NCBI GenBank assembly: GCA_003427395.1 | Contig: BFEA01000062.1 | Coordinates: 2,113,467 to 2,137,243, forward strand | DNA: 23,777 nucleotides | Direction of reading: 5' to 3' | Source of the DNA: Chara braunii | Lineage: Eukaryota > Streptophyta > Charophyceae > Charales > Characeae | Shown here: one piece after another, positions 8,938-17,484 of the stretch | How positions within the stretch are numbered: the stretch's first letter is position 1 | How the letters are laid out: each line of letters begins with the position of its first letter | Translations under genes and position numbers: made by a program | The notes under the pieces: model-generated | What the model was told of the DNA's origin: nothing | Seen by the model: only the letters and a program-made list of their open reading frames with translations | Database searches by the model: none

Positions 8938-9540
8938 ATCAGACCCTGGGGACTGCATTTCCCTCCAGTGTTGCACCTTCATCTTCTAAGGAAGATGAAT
9001 CTGCAGCTGCTTCAGTTGAGACACCACAGATTGTGGGAGTTGCACGGGCAGCATCCTTTTGCTATGAGGATCCTGACCCGGATCGGGAACCGGAGGAGCA
9101 TGAGTTGCAGATCCTTACTGCCTTTTTCTTTCACCTGAAAGAACAAAGGAAAGTCAAGTCTAACCTCATCCTACTTCGGCCCCTGATCAATAACATCAGC
9201 ATCAAGGGACTGCTGGATAGTGGAGCCACCAGAAACTTCATGTCCCCTAGAGCTGCTAAGAAATTGCACCTGGGCATGAAAGTTAAGCAGTAGCAGCTCC
9301 CACTGCAGGTTAGGATTGGCGACTCCACTACCATCACCATCAGGGAGAAGGTCAGGGGTATCCCTGTTACCTTCGATGGTGCTGGAGAAGTCAGACATCG
9401 TCTGAACTTCTACATATTCCCTGATCTACCCTTTGATCTGGTGTTCTCGATGCAGTGGCTGAGGGCAGTCAACCCTAGGATCGACTGGCAGATCCCTAAG
9501 GTTGAACTCCCCAATGGGGGTGTATCAGACTTGCAGGATT
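8934..9540 (+). pseudogene. pol: pol: retropepsin-like aspartic protease
   Basis: The frame runs -1 to gag. An acidic linker is followed by the catalytic DSGAT motif at 9216-9230 in the context KGLLDSGATRNFMS, the standard active-site Asp of retropepsins (functioning as a dimer, one Asp per subunit). A TAG at 9291 interrupts it. The same frame then gives the C-terminal half, including FDLVFSMQWLRAVNPRIDW, which matches the FDxILGxxWL...xIDW end of Ty3/gypsy proteases. The frame shifts by +1 in a run of five G near 9515 before entering the RT linker. It would cleave Gag-Pol; here it cannot be made intact. Confidence 0.85.
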
Positions 9541-10450
9541 GTTGCTGAACACCACCCAAAAACCTTATGCTACTGTTTGAGAGCAAGAGAGTTTTATTCC
9601 CTCTCACGCCAGTACGACCATGAGCGTCTGTTTTTAGCTCTGGTCAAGCAAACAGACGCTGCACCTGTTTCCTGTCCTCCTGAGATACAGCAGGTTGTGG
9701 ATCAGTATGCTGATCTGATGCAGGAGCCCTTTGGATTGCCCAACCGGCCAACCAAGCATCACATCGAGCTGCTACCTGGAGCGGTCCCTCCCAAGGGCCG
9801 CACCTACAGGATGTCCCCTGCTGAGCTTGAGGAGCTCAAAAAGCAGTTAGAGACCCTGACCAACAAAGGCTGGATACGGTCGAGCACATCTGAATTTGGC
9901 GCACCAGTGCTCTCTGTCCCGAAAGGGAATGGAGAATTCAAAATGTGCATCGACTACAGAGGTCTCAATAAGATCACTAGGAAGAGTACATAGCCTATTC
10001 CTAGGATCGATGACCTTCTGGATATGGTGCAGGGTTGGACAGTGTTTTGCAAAGTCGACCTCAAATCTGGTTATCACCAGATTGAGATGGCAGAGGAGGA
10101 TGTCTATAAGACAGCCTTCAAAACCAGATACGGTACCTATGAGTTTCTGGTTATGCCATTTGGACTTTGCAACGCCCCAGGTACCTTCCAGACTGAGATG
10201 CACCGCATCTTCAGGCCTTACCTGGACAAGTTCATGGTTGTCTATCTGGATGATATTCTGATATTCAGCCGAACTGCCAGGGAACGTACGGAGCACCTGG
10301 CTCTGGTCCTCCAGTCGTTACGTGACAGCCAGTATAAGATCAACAGAGAAAAGTCCTCTTTTGGAGTTTCCTCTGTTATCTACCTGGGTCATGTAATCTC
10401 TGGAGATGGTCTGGCTCATGAAGCGGCCAAGATAGTTGTTGTTCAGGTAT
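9502..10450 (+). pseudogene. pol: pol: reverse transcriptase
   Basis: RT motifs appear in order in one frame: the primer-grip-side PxGRTYRMSPAE segment, FGAPVLSVPKGNGEFKMCID with YRGLN, the first catalytic Asp in KVDLKSGYHQIEM (Asp codon 10057), MPFGLCNAPGTFQ, and the catalytic YLDD box at 10243-10254, then YLGHVIS. A TAG at 9991, between YRGLN and the PIPRIDDLLD segment, breaks the frame. After HEAAKI (about 10430) the usual connection with its conserved W-P-x-P segment is missing, and the frame changes into VRSFMGLASYYKKFVRNF. A short deletion plus frameshift has therefore removed about ten codons. The family copies the genomic RNA into cDNA inside the virus-like particle. Confidence 0.93.
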
Positions 10451-11010
10451 GTCAGGTCCTTCATGGGTTTGGCCTCGTACTACAAAAAGTTTGTCAGGAA
10501 CTTTTTTGCAGTGGCTGCACCCCTGACTAACCTTACAGAGAAAGACACTCCTTTCCTTTGGTCCCTTCCCTGTCAGTTGGCCTTTACACGACTCAAGAAG
10601 GCCTTGACTCGTGCATCAGTGCTGAAGTTGCTTGACCCCACTCTGCCATTTATCCTGACCATTGACGCCAGTCAGTATGACATTGGGGCAGTTTTTCAGC
10701 AGGATGATGGGAACGGTCTACGGCCTGTGGAATTCATGAGTAAGAAGATCAAGACCCAGAAGCTTCAAGACTCTACCTACAAGAAAGAGCTATACGCTCT
10801 TGTCCGTGCCCTAAAGCATTGGAAGCACTTTCTCCTGGGCACGCACTTCAATATCTTCTCTGATCATTCCACCTTACAGTGGATGAAGTCTCAAGGAGAG
10901 TTAAACGACAAACTGGCACGTTACCTTCAGTTCATTCACATGTGTGACTTTGAACTGAAACATAAGAAGGGCTGCTACAATAAAGTATCAGATGCCCCCT
11001 CTCTCGTAGG
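10436..11010 (+). pseudogene. pol: pol: RNase H
   Basis: The domain follows the RT thumb/connection in the order typical of Ty3/gypsy. Its acidic residues are visible: Asp in ILTIDASQYDIGAV (codon 10664), Glu in YKKELYALVRALKHWKHFL, Asp in IFSDHSTLQWM, and the final Asp in NKVSDA (10991). It would degrade the RNA strand of the RNA/cDNA hybrid. At the end, the expected DALSRRPD motif is split: DA is read in one frame, while LSRRPDSFAL continues two bases later after a run of five C (10995-10999). This is a homopolymer frameshift. The region upstream is otherwise intact for about 190 codons, the longest uninterrupted pol segment. Confidence 0.92.
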
Positions 11011-11034
11011 CCTGACTCTTTTGCGTTGATCTCC

Positions 11035-11107
11035 TCCACTCACTCCTTCGGAGAGGAGACCCGTCAGACCTCTCGTCCACTCACTCCTTCGGAGAGGAGA
11101 CCCGTCA
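11035..11107 (+). repeat. 41-bp tandem duplication inside pol
   Basis: TCCACTCACTCCTTCGGAGA and the following GGAGACCCGTCA are found at 11035-11066 and 11076-11107. The 41-bp period is not a multiple of three, so the second copy throws the RNase H-integrase linker out of frame. Confidence 0.9.
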
Positions 11108-11166
11108 AACCATTGCTCGTCTACTGCCTCAGGACCCGACTTATGGACCCATAAGCAGATCCCAAC

Positions 11167-12366
11167 TCTGAACCCGACTATGCCCTGAGTTCAGACTTGT
11201 TGTACACTTACAGCAGAGGTGAGGAACGCTCGTGCATTCCCTAGGACCAACGTCTCAGGACATTGCTGATGTCAGAATGTCATGATGCACGCGGACATTT
11301 TGGGTTCTTAAAGTCATATGTCGCCCTGTCGCAACGCTTCTTCTGGAAGGAGATGCGGAGTGATCTGCTGCACTATATTGAAACCCGTGAGTTCTGCCAG
11401 AAAAACAAGGTCCAACATAGACCTCCTCTGGGACTGCTCAAACCCTTACCCATACCTGATGGTCCTGCTGAATCTGTGTCCATAGACTTTACAGATCTAA
11501 GCAAGACCACCCCTCGTGGCATGCATCAGGTCATGGTCTATGTTGACAGGTTCTCTAAGTACGCAGAGTTCATCCCCGTGCCAGACGTAGCTAGGGTCCC
11601 CGTTGTGAGAGCAACGTTCTTAGAGACGTGGGTCACTCACCATGGACCGCCCACTTCCATAGTCAGCGATAGAGACCCCCGATTTTGCAGCAATGAGTGG
11701 TAGTCCTATTGTAAGGACTACCTGCACTCACGACTGGACATGACTTCTGGTCGTCATCCTGAAGCCAATGGTCAAGTTGAAGTGATGAACCAAGTCGTAC
11801 TCCAGCTGTTGCGTCCTATCATCTCTCCAGATCAACAGGACTGGGATCTCCACCTGGCACGTGCACAACTCATTTATAACACTTCTATCCATTCCTCGAC
11901 TGGGTTCAACCCATACCGTTTGCATTGGGGATGTGAACCACGACAACCTCTTGATGATATCATCAATAAGGCTAAGTCAGATCTGACTCATGGCACTGCG
12001 GAGTTTGCCAGACGATATAGGGTTGATGTGGAAAGGGCACGGGCGAACTTGTTCAAGGCCCAAAAGGCCATGACAGAACAAGCTAACCGCCACCGACGTC
12101 CTTCCCCCATTCGTACTGGCGACTACGTCTAGGTAGCCAGCTCTGAGTTGTCGAAGGAGGAGGATATCTCTTCGAAGTTGTTGCCACAATACCTGGGTCC
12201 ATGGCAGGTGTTAGATACAGTGGGCTCCGATCCCTTTGGCCCGTCGTATGTTATCGACGTCCCACTGCATCTATAGACCTACCCGGTCTTCCATGCATCT
12301 AAGCTGCTTCCTTTCATTTCAGCTGATGCATTCCCCGACTGGCCCCCTCAATTTGGCCCACCGATC
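11167..12366 (+). pseudogene. pol: pol: integrase
   Basis: After a stop at 11242, the zinc-binding N-terminal domain shows His 11281 and His 11296 in CHDARGHFG and one Cys (11395) in REFCQKNK. The other expected Cys position (11386) is Arg (CGT, one transition from TGT), so the HHCC finger is damaged. The catalytic core keeps all three acidic residues: Asp in VSIDFTDL (11485), Asp in IVSDRDPRF (11668), and Glu in PEANGQVEVMNQ (11779), a D-x60-D-x36-E spacing counting the TAG at 11701. The C-terminal part has the GPY/F-like LPQYLGPWQVL...YVIDVP...FHASKLLPF. Stops lie at 12130, where GDYVWV is expected (Trp to stop), and at 12274. It would insert the cDNA into host chromatin. Confidence 0.92.
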
Positions 12367-12579
12367 CCTAGTAAGGGATACGACGTGGAGTCCATTGAGG
12401 ATGAGTGGGGCACTCGCCCCGACCGACAGTATCTTGTGAAGTTCTGCTTCCAGCCTCATACGGAGGACCGATGGTTTACTCGGAAGGAACTTCTCAAGAC
12501 AGCAAAGTCTGTGGTTTTACGTTACGAGGCGGCCCAGAAGGAAAACCTTCTTCGCCAATCTCCTCGTTTACACTCCTAG
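12361..12579 (+). pseudogene. pol: pol: C-terminal chromodomain-like tail
   Basis: After the integrase GPY/F module comes YDVESIEDEWGTRPDRQYLV, then KFCFQPHTEDRWFTRKELL, ending at a TAG (12577-12579). The Y-x-V-E-x-I start, the QYLVKF strand and the later Trp (RWFT) follow the plan of chromodomains fused to chromovirus integrases, which read histone marks and steer insertion to heterochromatin. It is atypical: Phe replaces Trp after YLVK, and the loop is short. It is uninterrupted here. It could instead be a chromodomain-like fold that no longer binds methyl-lysine. Confidence 0.6.
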
Positions 12580-12599
12580 CTCGAAGGTCCTCACTCCCC

Positions 12600-12612
12600 G
12601 GGGGGGTAAGTC
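12600..12612 (+). promoter_or_regulatory. polypurine-tract candidate
   Basis: Seven G followed by TAAGTC lies directly before the TG of the 3' LTR, where the plus-strand primer is expected. The purine run is short and broken by T, so either it is minimal or it has decayed. Confidence 0.55.
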
Positions 12613-13732
12613 TGCAATGGCTTGCTGATTTTTACTGTCCAGATCTGACTGCGAGGTTGTATAGTCGCGTCTTAGGGTCAGATTCGTAATTTTGTTTGTG
12701 TCAGAGACTAACCGCCAGTTCAGTCATGAGGGAAATTCGTGAGGGACATATCTGCAATTTCCAGGAAAATTGCAGGCCCGAGTTCCCCTTAGCCGTTACT
12801 GCCCTTAGCAGGCCCGGGCTATCACTAGGACAGCAGGCCCATTTGGGCCTTGGGCTGTAGAGACGGTCTAGACGTCGTATAGCCGGGTAGGACCCAGGTC
12901 GAGCAGCCCAAACTGATGCGGTACCGGTCCAGTAGGTCTAGATCTAGAGTAGGCTAGTCTATTTAATAGGACTGAGCCTGTAGTTGAGGGACTTTTGGCT
13001 TTTCATTTTCACGACGCAGCATTCGGAGCCAAGGAAGTTTGGTGGAGGCGATTGTCTACAGGCGGTACCCTGAGACCCTCGTCGTGGACGGCAGCCATAG
13101 CCAGCCTACTGGAGCTTGCCATAGCTGTGGCACCCTCTAAGCATCTACCCCTGAGGGTATCTGCGATTGGCTGGGCTATTGAGAGGCTCTTCACTGAGTG
13201 TTTGTGGGTGGACCACTATCGCCCCTCTCTCTTTTGGGAGTTTCAGGCTTCATCAGTGGTGTGGCAGCCATAGCTGCCAGCTTCTTCGTCAGAGTTGTTC
13301 AGCGGCACTAAAGACTCCATTGCAGCTCCTGTTCCTCATCTGGGCGGTTGGCGCAGGCCCCTGGGAGGCCATCTCAGTGTTGCGCTACTAACTGGGTGTA
13401 GGGTAGAGAGTGGAGTGTGGAGTTCTGACGGTGGCGAGATACTGAAACAAACTCTGTAACTATAATTGGTTCGAGTTGGCTCATCATCAGTGTAAATCCT
13501 ATTGTTATCCTCGCAGTTGTCTTCTTGTGATTGGTTGTTGGGAGTATTGTCAGAGATTGAGAAATACTGTGTATCTCTCCCCATCTGTGCATGGTTGTCT
13601 TTTGCTGCCTATTTTGATCTGTGTGCAGTTTGGACTTTGTCTCCTCTTCGCTTCGTCTTATGCATCTATGGGCGTGTATGAGATTGTCTGTGTGTGAGTG
13701 GCGATGAAAATCGTCAAACAAAGTTCATAACA
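12613..13732 (+). repeat. 3' long terminal repeat (1120 bp)
   Basis: It begins TGCAATGGCTTGCTGAT and ends GTTCATAACA like the 5' copy. It lacks the 16-bp internal duplication but carries small insertions elsewhere; together these account exactly for the 13-bp length difference. The flanking DNA begins GATTGATG and does not repeat the left flank. Confidence 0.93.
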
Positions 13733-14020
13733 GATTGATGTTTGTGTACAACATGTCTCACAACGGAACTGAACAACAAGAATCATTCAAAATTTCATCA
13801 AAAAATAAAATAAAAAACAAGAAGCGCAAGTACTGATCAAGGAGGCCTTGTGTCTTCCCTCTCCTTCCTACTTCCTCTATCATCACCTCCTACCTACAAA
13901 TCCCAATGAGCGACGGTCACCCCGGTTGTGACCGTGACCGGGGGGGGGCGGTCATGAAAAAACAAACAAACAATTTGTCGACAAAATCTGAGAAATAAAT
14001 ATGTTATGCAGAAAAATAAT
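13733..14020. other. right flank, no gene; small inverted repeat
   Basis: AT-rich, then C-rich DNA with stops in every frame. The only structure is ACGGTCAC (13913-13920) paired with GTGACCGT (13928-13935) around a 7-base loop, followed by a run of G. Confidence 0.5.
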
Positions 14021-14140
14021 CTGAACAACTTTTGCCTCAGGGTCACATCAAAACTTCATACCAAATTTGAGAGAAAAAAACAAAAGCAAATTCCATTGTT
14101 TTTCTTAGCAAAAAAATAGTCTAAACAACTTTTGCCTCAG
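14021..14140 (+). repeat. dispersed repeat, two right-side copies, 100-bp period
   Basis: CTGAACAACTTTTGCCTCAG at 14021 and CTAAACAACTTTTGCCTCAG at 14121 are nearly identical and exactly 100 bp apart. Both are preceded by an A-run and match the left copy at 3921. The 14141-14335 stretch that follows is open in one + frame for about 55 codons (Pro/Thr-rich) but is not recognised. Confidence 0.75.
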
Positions 14141-14331
14141 GATAACTGTTGAAACACGGACCTGAATTCGAAGCTACACCATATATAGCTGGCCTGTTCC
14201 CTCCTTTTACAATTCCAGCGGCTACCCTTCCAGTGACCACCACCCTCCTGCCGGCGGAACCCTTGCCAACTTTTGGCAGGGACCTTTTGAAGTACCAGCA
14301 GGGGTTGTCTGAATAATGTGAAAGGGCTCTT

Positions 14332-14335
<4 letters not shown>

Positions 14336-14417
<82 letters not shown>

Positions 14418-14442
14418 TTTGTGTGTGTGTGTGTGTGTGTGT
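14336..14442. repeat. compound (TC)n-T12-(GT)n microsatellite
   Basis: A TC array (14336-14408), twelve T and then GT repeats (14421-14442). Open frames across it on both strands are dinucleotide artefacts. Confidence 0.95.
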
Positions 14443-14647
14443 TCACGTGTGCATCTGTGATCAGCCCACTTCATCTACGAGCCGCAAGTATGGAGCATAC
14501 TCTCAGGACCACTCAGACCGAATGCACCAGACAACCCCTTCTAACAGAAAAAGTGACACTAGTACCGATTGGTGCTGAGATTGGGGTAGACCTGGGTGAT
14601 TAAAGATCTCCAGGGTGGCAGGGACCACCCACCACTTTGGCAAATTC

Positions 14648-14750
14648 TTTTTTTTTTTTTTTTAACAGAATTTTGCGAATGAGGAAAATAATAATAATAA
14701 TAATAATAAGAAGAAGAAGAAGAAGAAGAAAAAGAAGACGAAGAAGAAGG
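14648..14750. repeat. T-run and (AAT)n(AAG)n microsatellite
   Basis: Sixteen T at 14648-14663, then AAT repeats (about 14687-14708) passing into AAG repeats (about 14708-14750). They lie upstream of the candidate exon and would sit in its intron. Confidence 0.9.
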
Positions 14751-14839
14751 TGATTGGTGAAGTCCAGAAACAGAGGCATGACGTAAGAAAGGAGAGGAGA
14801 AACAGAAGTTGATTTCCTTGTTTGATTTGCAAATTTCAG

Positions 14840-15249
14840 GACCCATGACCCACGCCACAACTTGAGACTGGCTGCAGTTACTGACTGGATGGACAACGAC
14901 TACACAGTTTTTCAGTGGAGCTGCAATAAGCTGAACCTGATGAAGGGCTTGGTTGGTACCTTCCGTGCCGATAGGCGATACATCTCCATTCGCAGCTCTG
15001 CTCTGACAATGGGGGAGGTCTACACCTTTTATGTCAATGTGACTGCAACCATAATTCGAGGGCAAACTACTTCTGCATCACTCACTGTTGAGGTGAGAGC
15101 GGACCGCCACTGGGTTCTGGCCCTTCTGGGTGATGATTTTCTTTCTGACTGATTTTGAATGGTCATCATTGTCATCTATGGACCTCACGTGCTGACCCCT
15201 TTTTAATTTCTTTTCAGGGAAGCACTGCAGACCTGTGCTTGCACAGCAG
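14840..15249 (+). CDS. two partial exons of a polycystin/REJ-like protein (putative)
   Basis: An acceptor AAATTTCAG precedes 14840. The frame is then open for 84 codons to a strong donor, GAG|GTGAGA at 15093. The translation reads HDPRHNL, then DYTVFQWSCN, RYISIRSSALTMGEVYTFYV and ASLTVE. The pattern of FxWSC, a later SSALxxGxxYTFxVxVT and a closing ASLTVE is that of REJ modules in polycystin-1-like cell-surface proteins. The 125-bp intron has a GCTGAC branch-point-like sequence (15191-15196) and the acceptor TTAATTTCTTTTCAG at 15217. The next exon continues in phase 0 for about 11 codons and then enters a foldback element, reaching a stop. It is probably a fragment of a larger gene or a gene broken by that insertion. 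It could also be another Ig-like extracellular domain. Confidence 0.5.
15093..15217 (+). other. spliceosomal intron (125 bp)
   Basis: It starts GTGAGA, ends TTTCTTTTCAG, and has the branch-point-like GCTGAC 22 bases before the acceptor AG. Codon phase is kept at both ends (phase 0). Confidence 0.6.
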
Positions 15250-15575
15250 TTTCATTCAAATGGGCAATTATATTTTTTGAATGAAATTGAAATCTTATTT
15301 TTTGGCCCAAAATTCATGAAATTGAGGGTACGACGTTCTGAAAATGCCCTACCCCCTCGATGTATCTGGACTTAGCACAAGACCACATACATCCAGGCTG
15401 GAAAATGCCGGACCCCTTGGATGTATGCAGACTTCGGCCAGATCCAGATACATTGAGGGGAGGGCGTTTTCAACTTTTCAAAATGCCATACCCTCAATTT
15501 GATGATTTTTTAGCCAAAAAGTGAGATTTCAATTTCGTTCAAAAAATATAATATGTCCAGTTTTTTTAAACGAAA
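15250..15575. mobile_element. foldback/MITE-like element with about 125-bp arms
   Basis: The left arm (15250 to about 15372) and right arm (about 15440 to 15575) are inverted copies. Matching blocks in order are TATATTTTTTGAAYGAAATT, GAAATC, TTTTTTGG, AAATTGAGGGTA, AAYGCCCT and TGTATCTGGA. The arms differ by scattered substitutions and short indels. The centre (15373-15439) holds a second, imperfect inverted pair around GGATGTATG. No coding potential. As RNA it would form a long, slightly mismatched hairpin. It starts within what looks like an exon. Confidence 0.75.
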
Positions 15576-15576
15576 T

Positions 15577-16397
15577 CGTTGGATCCTTGCTTGACAATCC
15601 TATTGCACATTGCCCAGCATTGGGTCAGCGGCTCATAGGTAGTTCTTCATAATGTGTCATCTATGCAGCAAATGGACTGGCCCTTTTTTGGCCAAAGATT
15701 GGCACCTTTGGCCACAGGTAGAACATTTTGCCTAGTCCTAGGGACAAGCCCTTCTCTTTTTCTCTTTATTTCTCAATGAACAGGTCGTAATTGTGCGATA
15801 AGCACACATCATGGAAGATCACACCTGTCTCTATGCATGCTAAAAGGAACAGCATTAGCGGTCCCCACCAACTCCCCAGAATGTGAAAGAGCCACAGACA
15901 AGGTCTTTTCTCAGTTTTTTTTTTTTGTTCCTAAATGAATGCAGGCATATTTCACATTGATCTTGCAGGATTTGTGGTTTAAATCTTAGACACACCGAAG
16001 TCACGTGGAATGCGTGTGTGTGTTTTCAGAAAAAGCACCCCAAATTCTCTCTCTCATTTCCTCCACAAATCATAACAGACCATCCATAACAAAAAAGTAT
16101 AGAGAGACAATACAATAGAAAATGCAAGGTTGGCCATGTTTGTGTGGTTCAGCGCCAAGTGCCCACACACCCGAATGCCGCCAAAGCGACACACTTGCAC
16201 ATATACATATATAATAAATATTTTTCATTTCATAATCCATAAAATGGTGGAGGGCAAACAGCAACTTACCTAAGACAGAGGACTCCACCAGCAAGAAAGT
16301 ACCGACCATTTGCCAAAAGTTTGAAAAAACTTGGAGAGCCTTCCGCGTCGGCCCAAAAAACCACGAACTTAATTCAACAAACCCAACAGCAGTGGGA
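15577..16397. other. no gene called; one perfect inverted repeat
   Basis: TGGCCAAAG (15689-15697) and CTTTGGCCA (15706-15714) form a 9-bp stem with an 8-base loop. An acceptor-like CTTTATTTCTCAATGAACAG ends at 15783 and one following frame stays open for about 50 codons, but I recognise no protein. The minus-strand frame at 16070-16309 is hydrophobic and unassigned. Confidence 0.4.
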
Positions 16398-17110
16398 TGC
16401 TCTATGCTACTCTACTCTACTCTACTCCACTCTACTCCACTCTACTCCACTCTACTCCACTCTTTTCTATTCTGCCCTACTTTACTCTACTCTACTTGAC
16501 TAGACTCTACTCTACTCTACAATACTCTACTCTATAATACTCTACGTGGAGTCTACTCTACTCTACTCTTTTGTACTTCACTCTACTATATTCTACTTCA
16601 TTCTACTATACTCTACTTCACTCTACTCTACTCTTTCTACTCTACCCCAGTCTACGACGCTCTACTCTTCTCTACCGTACGATACTTCGCTCTATGATAC
16701 TCTACACGACGATACTAATACTTTACAACAGTCCACTCTGCTCTACTCTACTCTACTATACTCTCCGCAACTCTACCCTGCTCTACTTTACTCTACTCTA
16801 CTCTACTCTACTCTATGATAGTGTACGATACACCACTCTACTCTAGAGTTCAACCTACGATACTCTACTCTACTCTAGGCAACTTCACTCTACTCTAGTC
16901 TACTATATCTACTCTACTCTAACAAATCTACGATACTCTACGGTGCTCTCCTCTACGCTACTCCACTTAATTGTACTCTACTCTATTATACTCTACTCTA
17001 TTGTACTCTACTGTACTTCACTCTACTCAACTCTACTGTACTGTACTCTACTCTACTGTACTGTACTCTATGATAGTCTACGATATTCCACGATAATCTA
17101 CAATACTCTA
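16398..17110 (-). repeat. degenerate pentamer satellite, TCTAC on + strand
   Basis: Tandem TCTAC units with point variants (TCCAC, TGTAC, TTTAC, GATAC) keep a 5-bp register. A 10-bp higher-order unit, TCTACTCCAC, is repeated at 16421-16460. This is the reverse complement of the right-hand array (19048-23285), so the two arrays are inverted. CTACT repeats have no stop in any frame, which creates long Leu/Tyr/Ser/Thr open frames that are not genes. Confidence 0.93.
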
Positions 17111-17155
17111 TGATATGATGTGATATGATATGATATGATATGATATGATATGATA
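17111..17155. repeat. (TGATA)n pentamer array
   Basis: About nine near-perfect TGATA units at the inner edge of the left satellite. CTATGATA variants occur nearby in the satellite, so the new unit may have expanded from one of them by slippage. Confidence 0.9.
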
Positions 17156-17158
17156 TTG

Positions 17159-17468
17159 TACTTCTCTTGCTTCCCTTGTATGCATATTCACCGAAGAGAA
17201 ATTATTGAAATCCCTAGGGAGGGATAGAAGAAGACCTTTTGAAAAAAGATAGTACGTGGATGACGTTCCTTGTTTTTTACCAGTCCCGCGACATGAGAGA
17301 AAACATGAAGCCTGGAAAAGTAATGGACTATAATTCTGATTGTTATCACGAAGATTTGAGATTAGAAAGAACTCATTCAGACAACAATGTTTTGGACTTT
17401 TTGGAAATGTGAATTTTTATGTTGAACAATCCTTCAAAACTTCAGAAGTGATTTTGATGCACAAATTC
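17159..17468 (+). other. island left part with an unrecognised open segment
   Basis: A + frame is open for about 63 codons, ending at a TGA near 17412. It includes DSTWMTFLVFYQ, then MRENMKPGKVMDYNS and ERTHSDNNVLDFLEM. The composition is protein-like and could be an exon or a transposase remnant, but I recognise no family and see no clear splice sites. Confidence 0.3.
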
Positions 17469-17484
17469 AAAAATGCAGAGAGTG

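Larger units (their letters stand above)
4704..13732 (+). mobile_element. Ty3/gypsy (chromovirus-like) LTR retrotransposon, full length but inactive
   Basis: The 9029-bp element has all parts in canonical order: 5' LTR, primer-binding site, leader, gag, protease, reverse transcriptase, RNase H, integrase, chromodomain-like tail, G-rich tract, 3' LTR. The order PR-RT-RH-IN places it in Ty3/gypsy rather than copia, where integrase precedes RT. The LTRs begin TG and end CA. It cannot make a full polyprotein: stops lie at 7999, 8443, 8806, 9291, 9991, 11242, 11701, 12130 and 12274, the frame changes near 9515, 10450, 10997 and 11110-11167, and there is a 41-bp duplication at 11035-11107. The 5-bp flanks (ATATT left, GATTG right) do not match, so no target-site duplication is visible. 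Confidence 0.93.

Noticed and set aside
7378-12579. Reassigned TAG codon (as in some green algae) making gag-pol functional
   Set aside because: TGA stops also occur, one TAG clearly replaces a conserved Trp, and several frameshifts and a deletion remain. Decay explains all of it.
16321-16846. Plus-strand Leu/Tyr/Ser/Thr open frames in the left array
   Set aside because: Same artefact in the inverted array, where the plus strand is the stop-free one.
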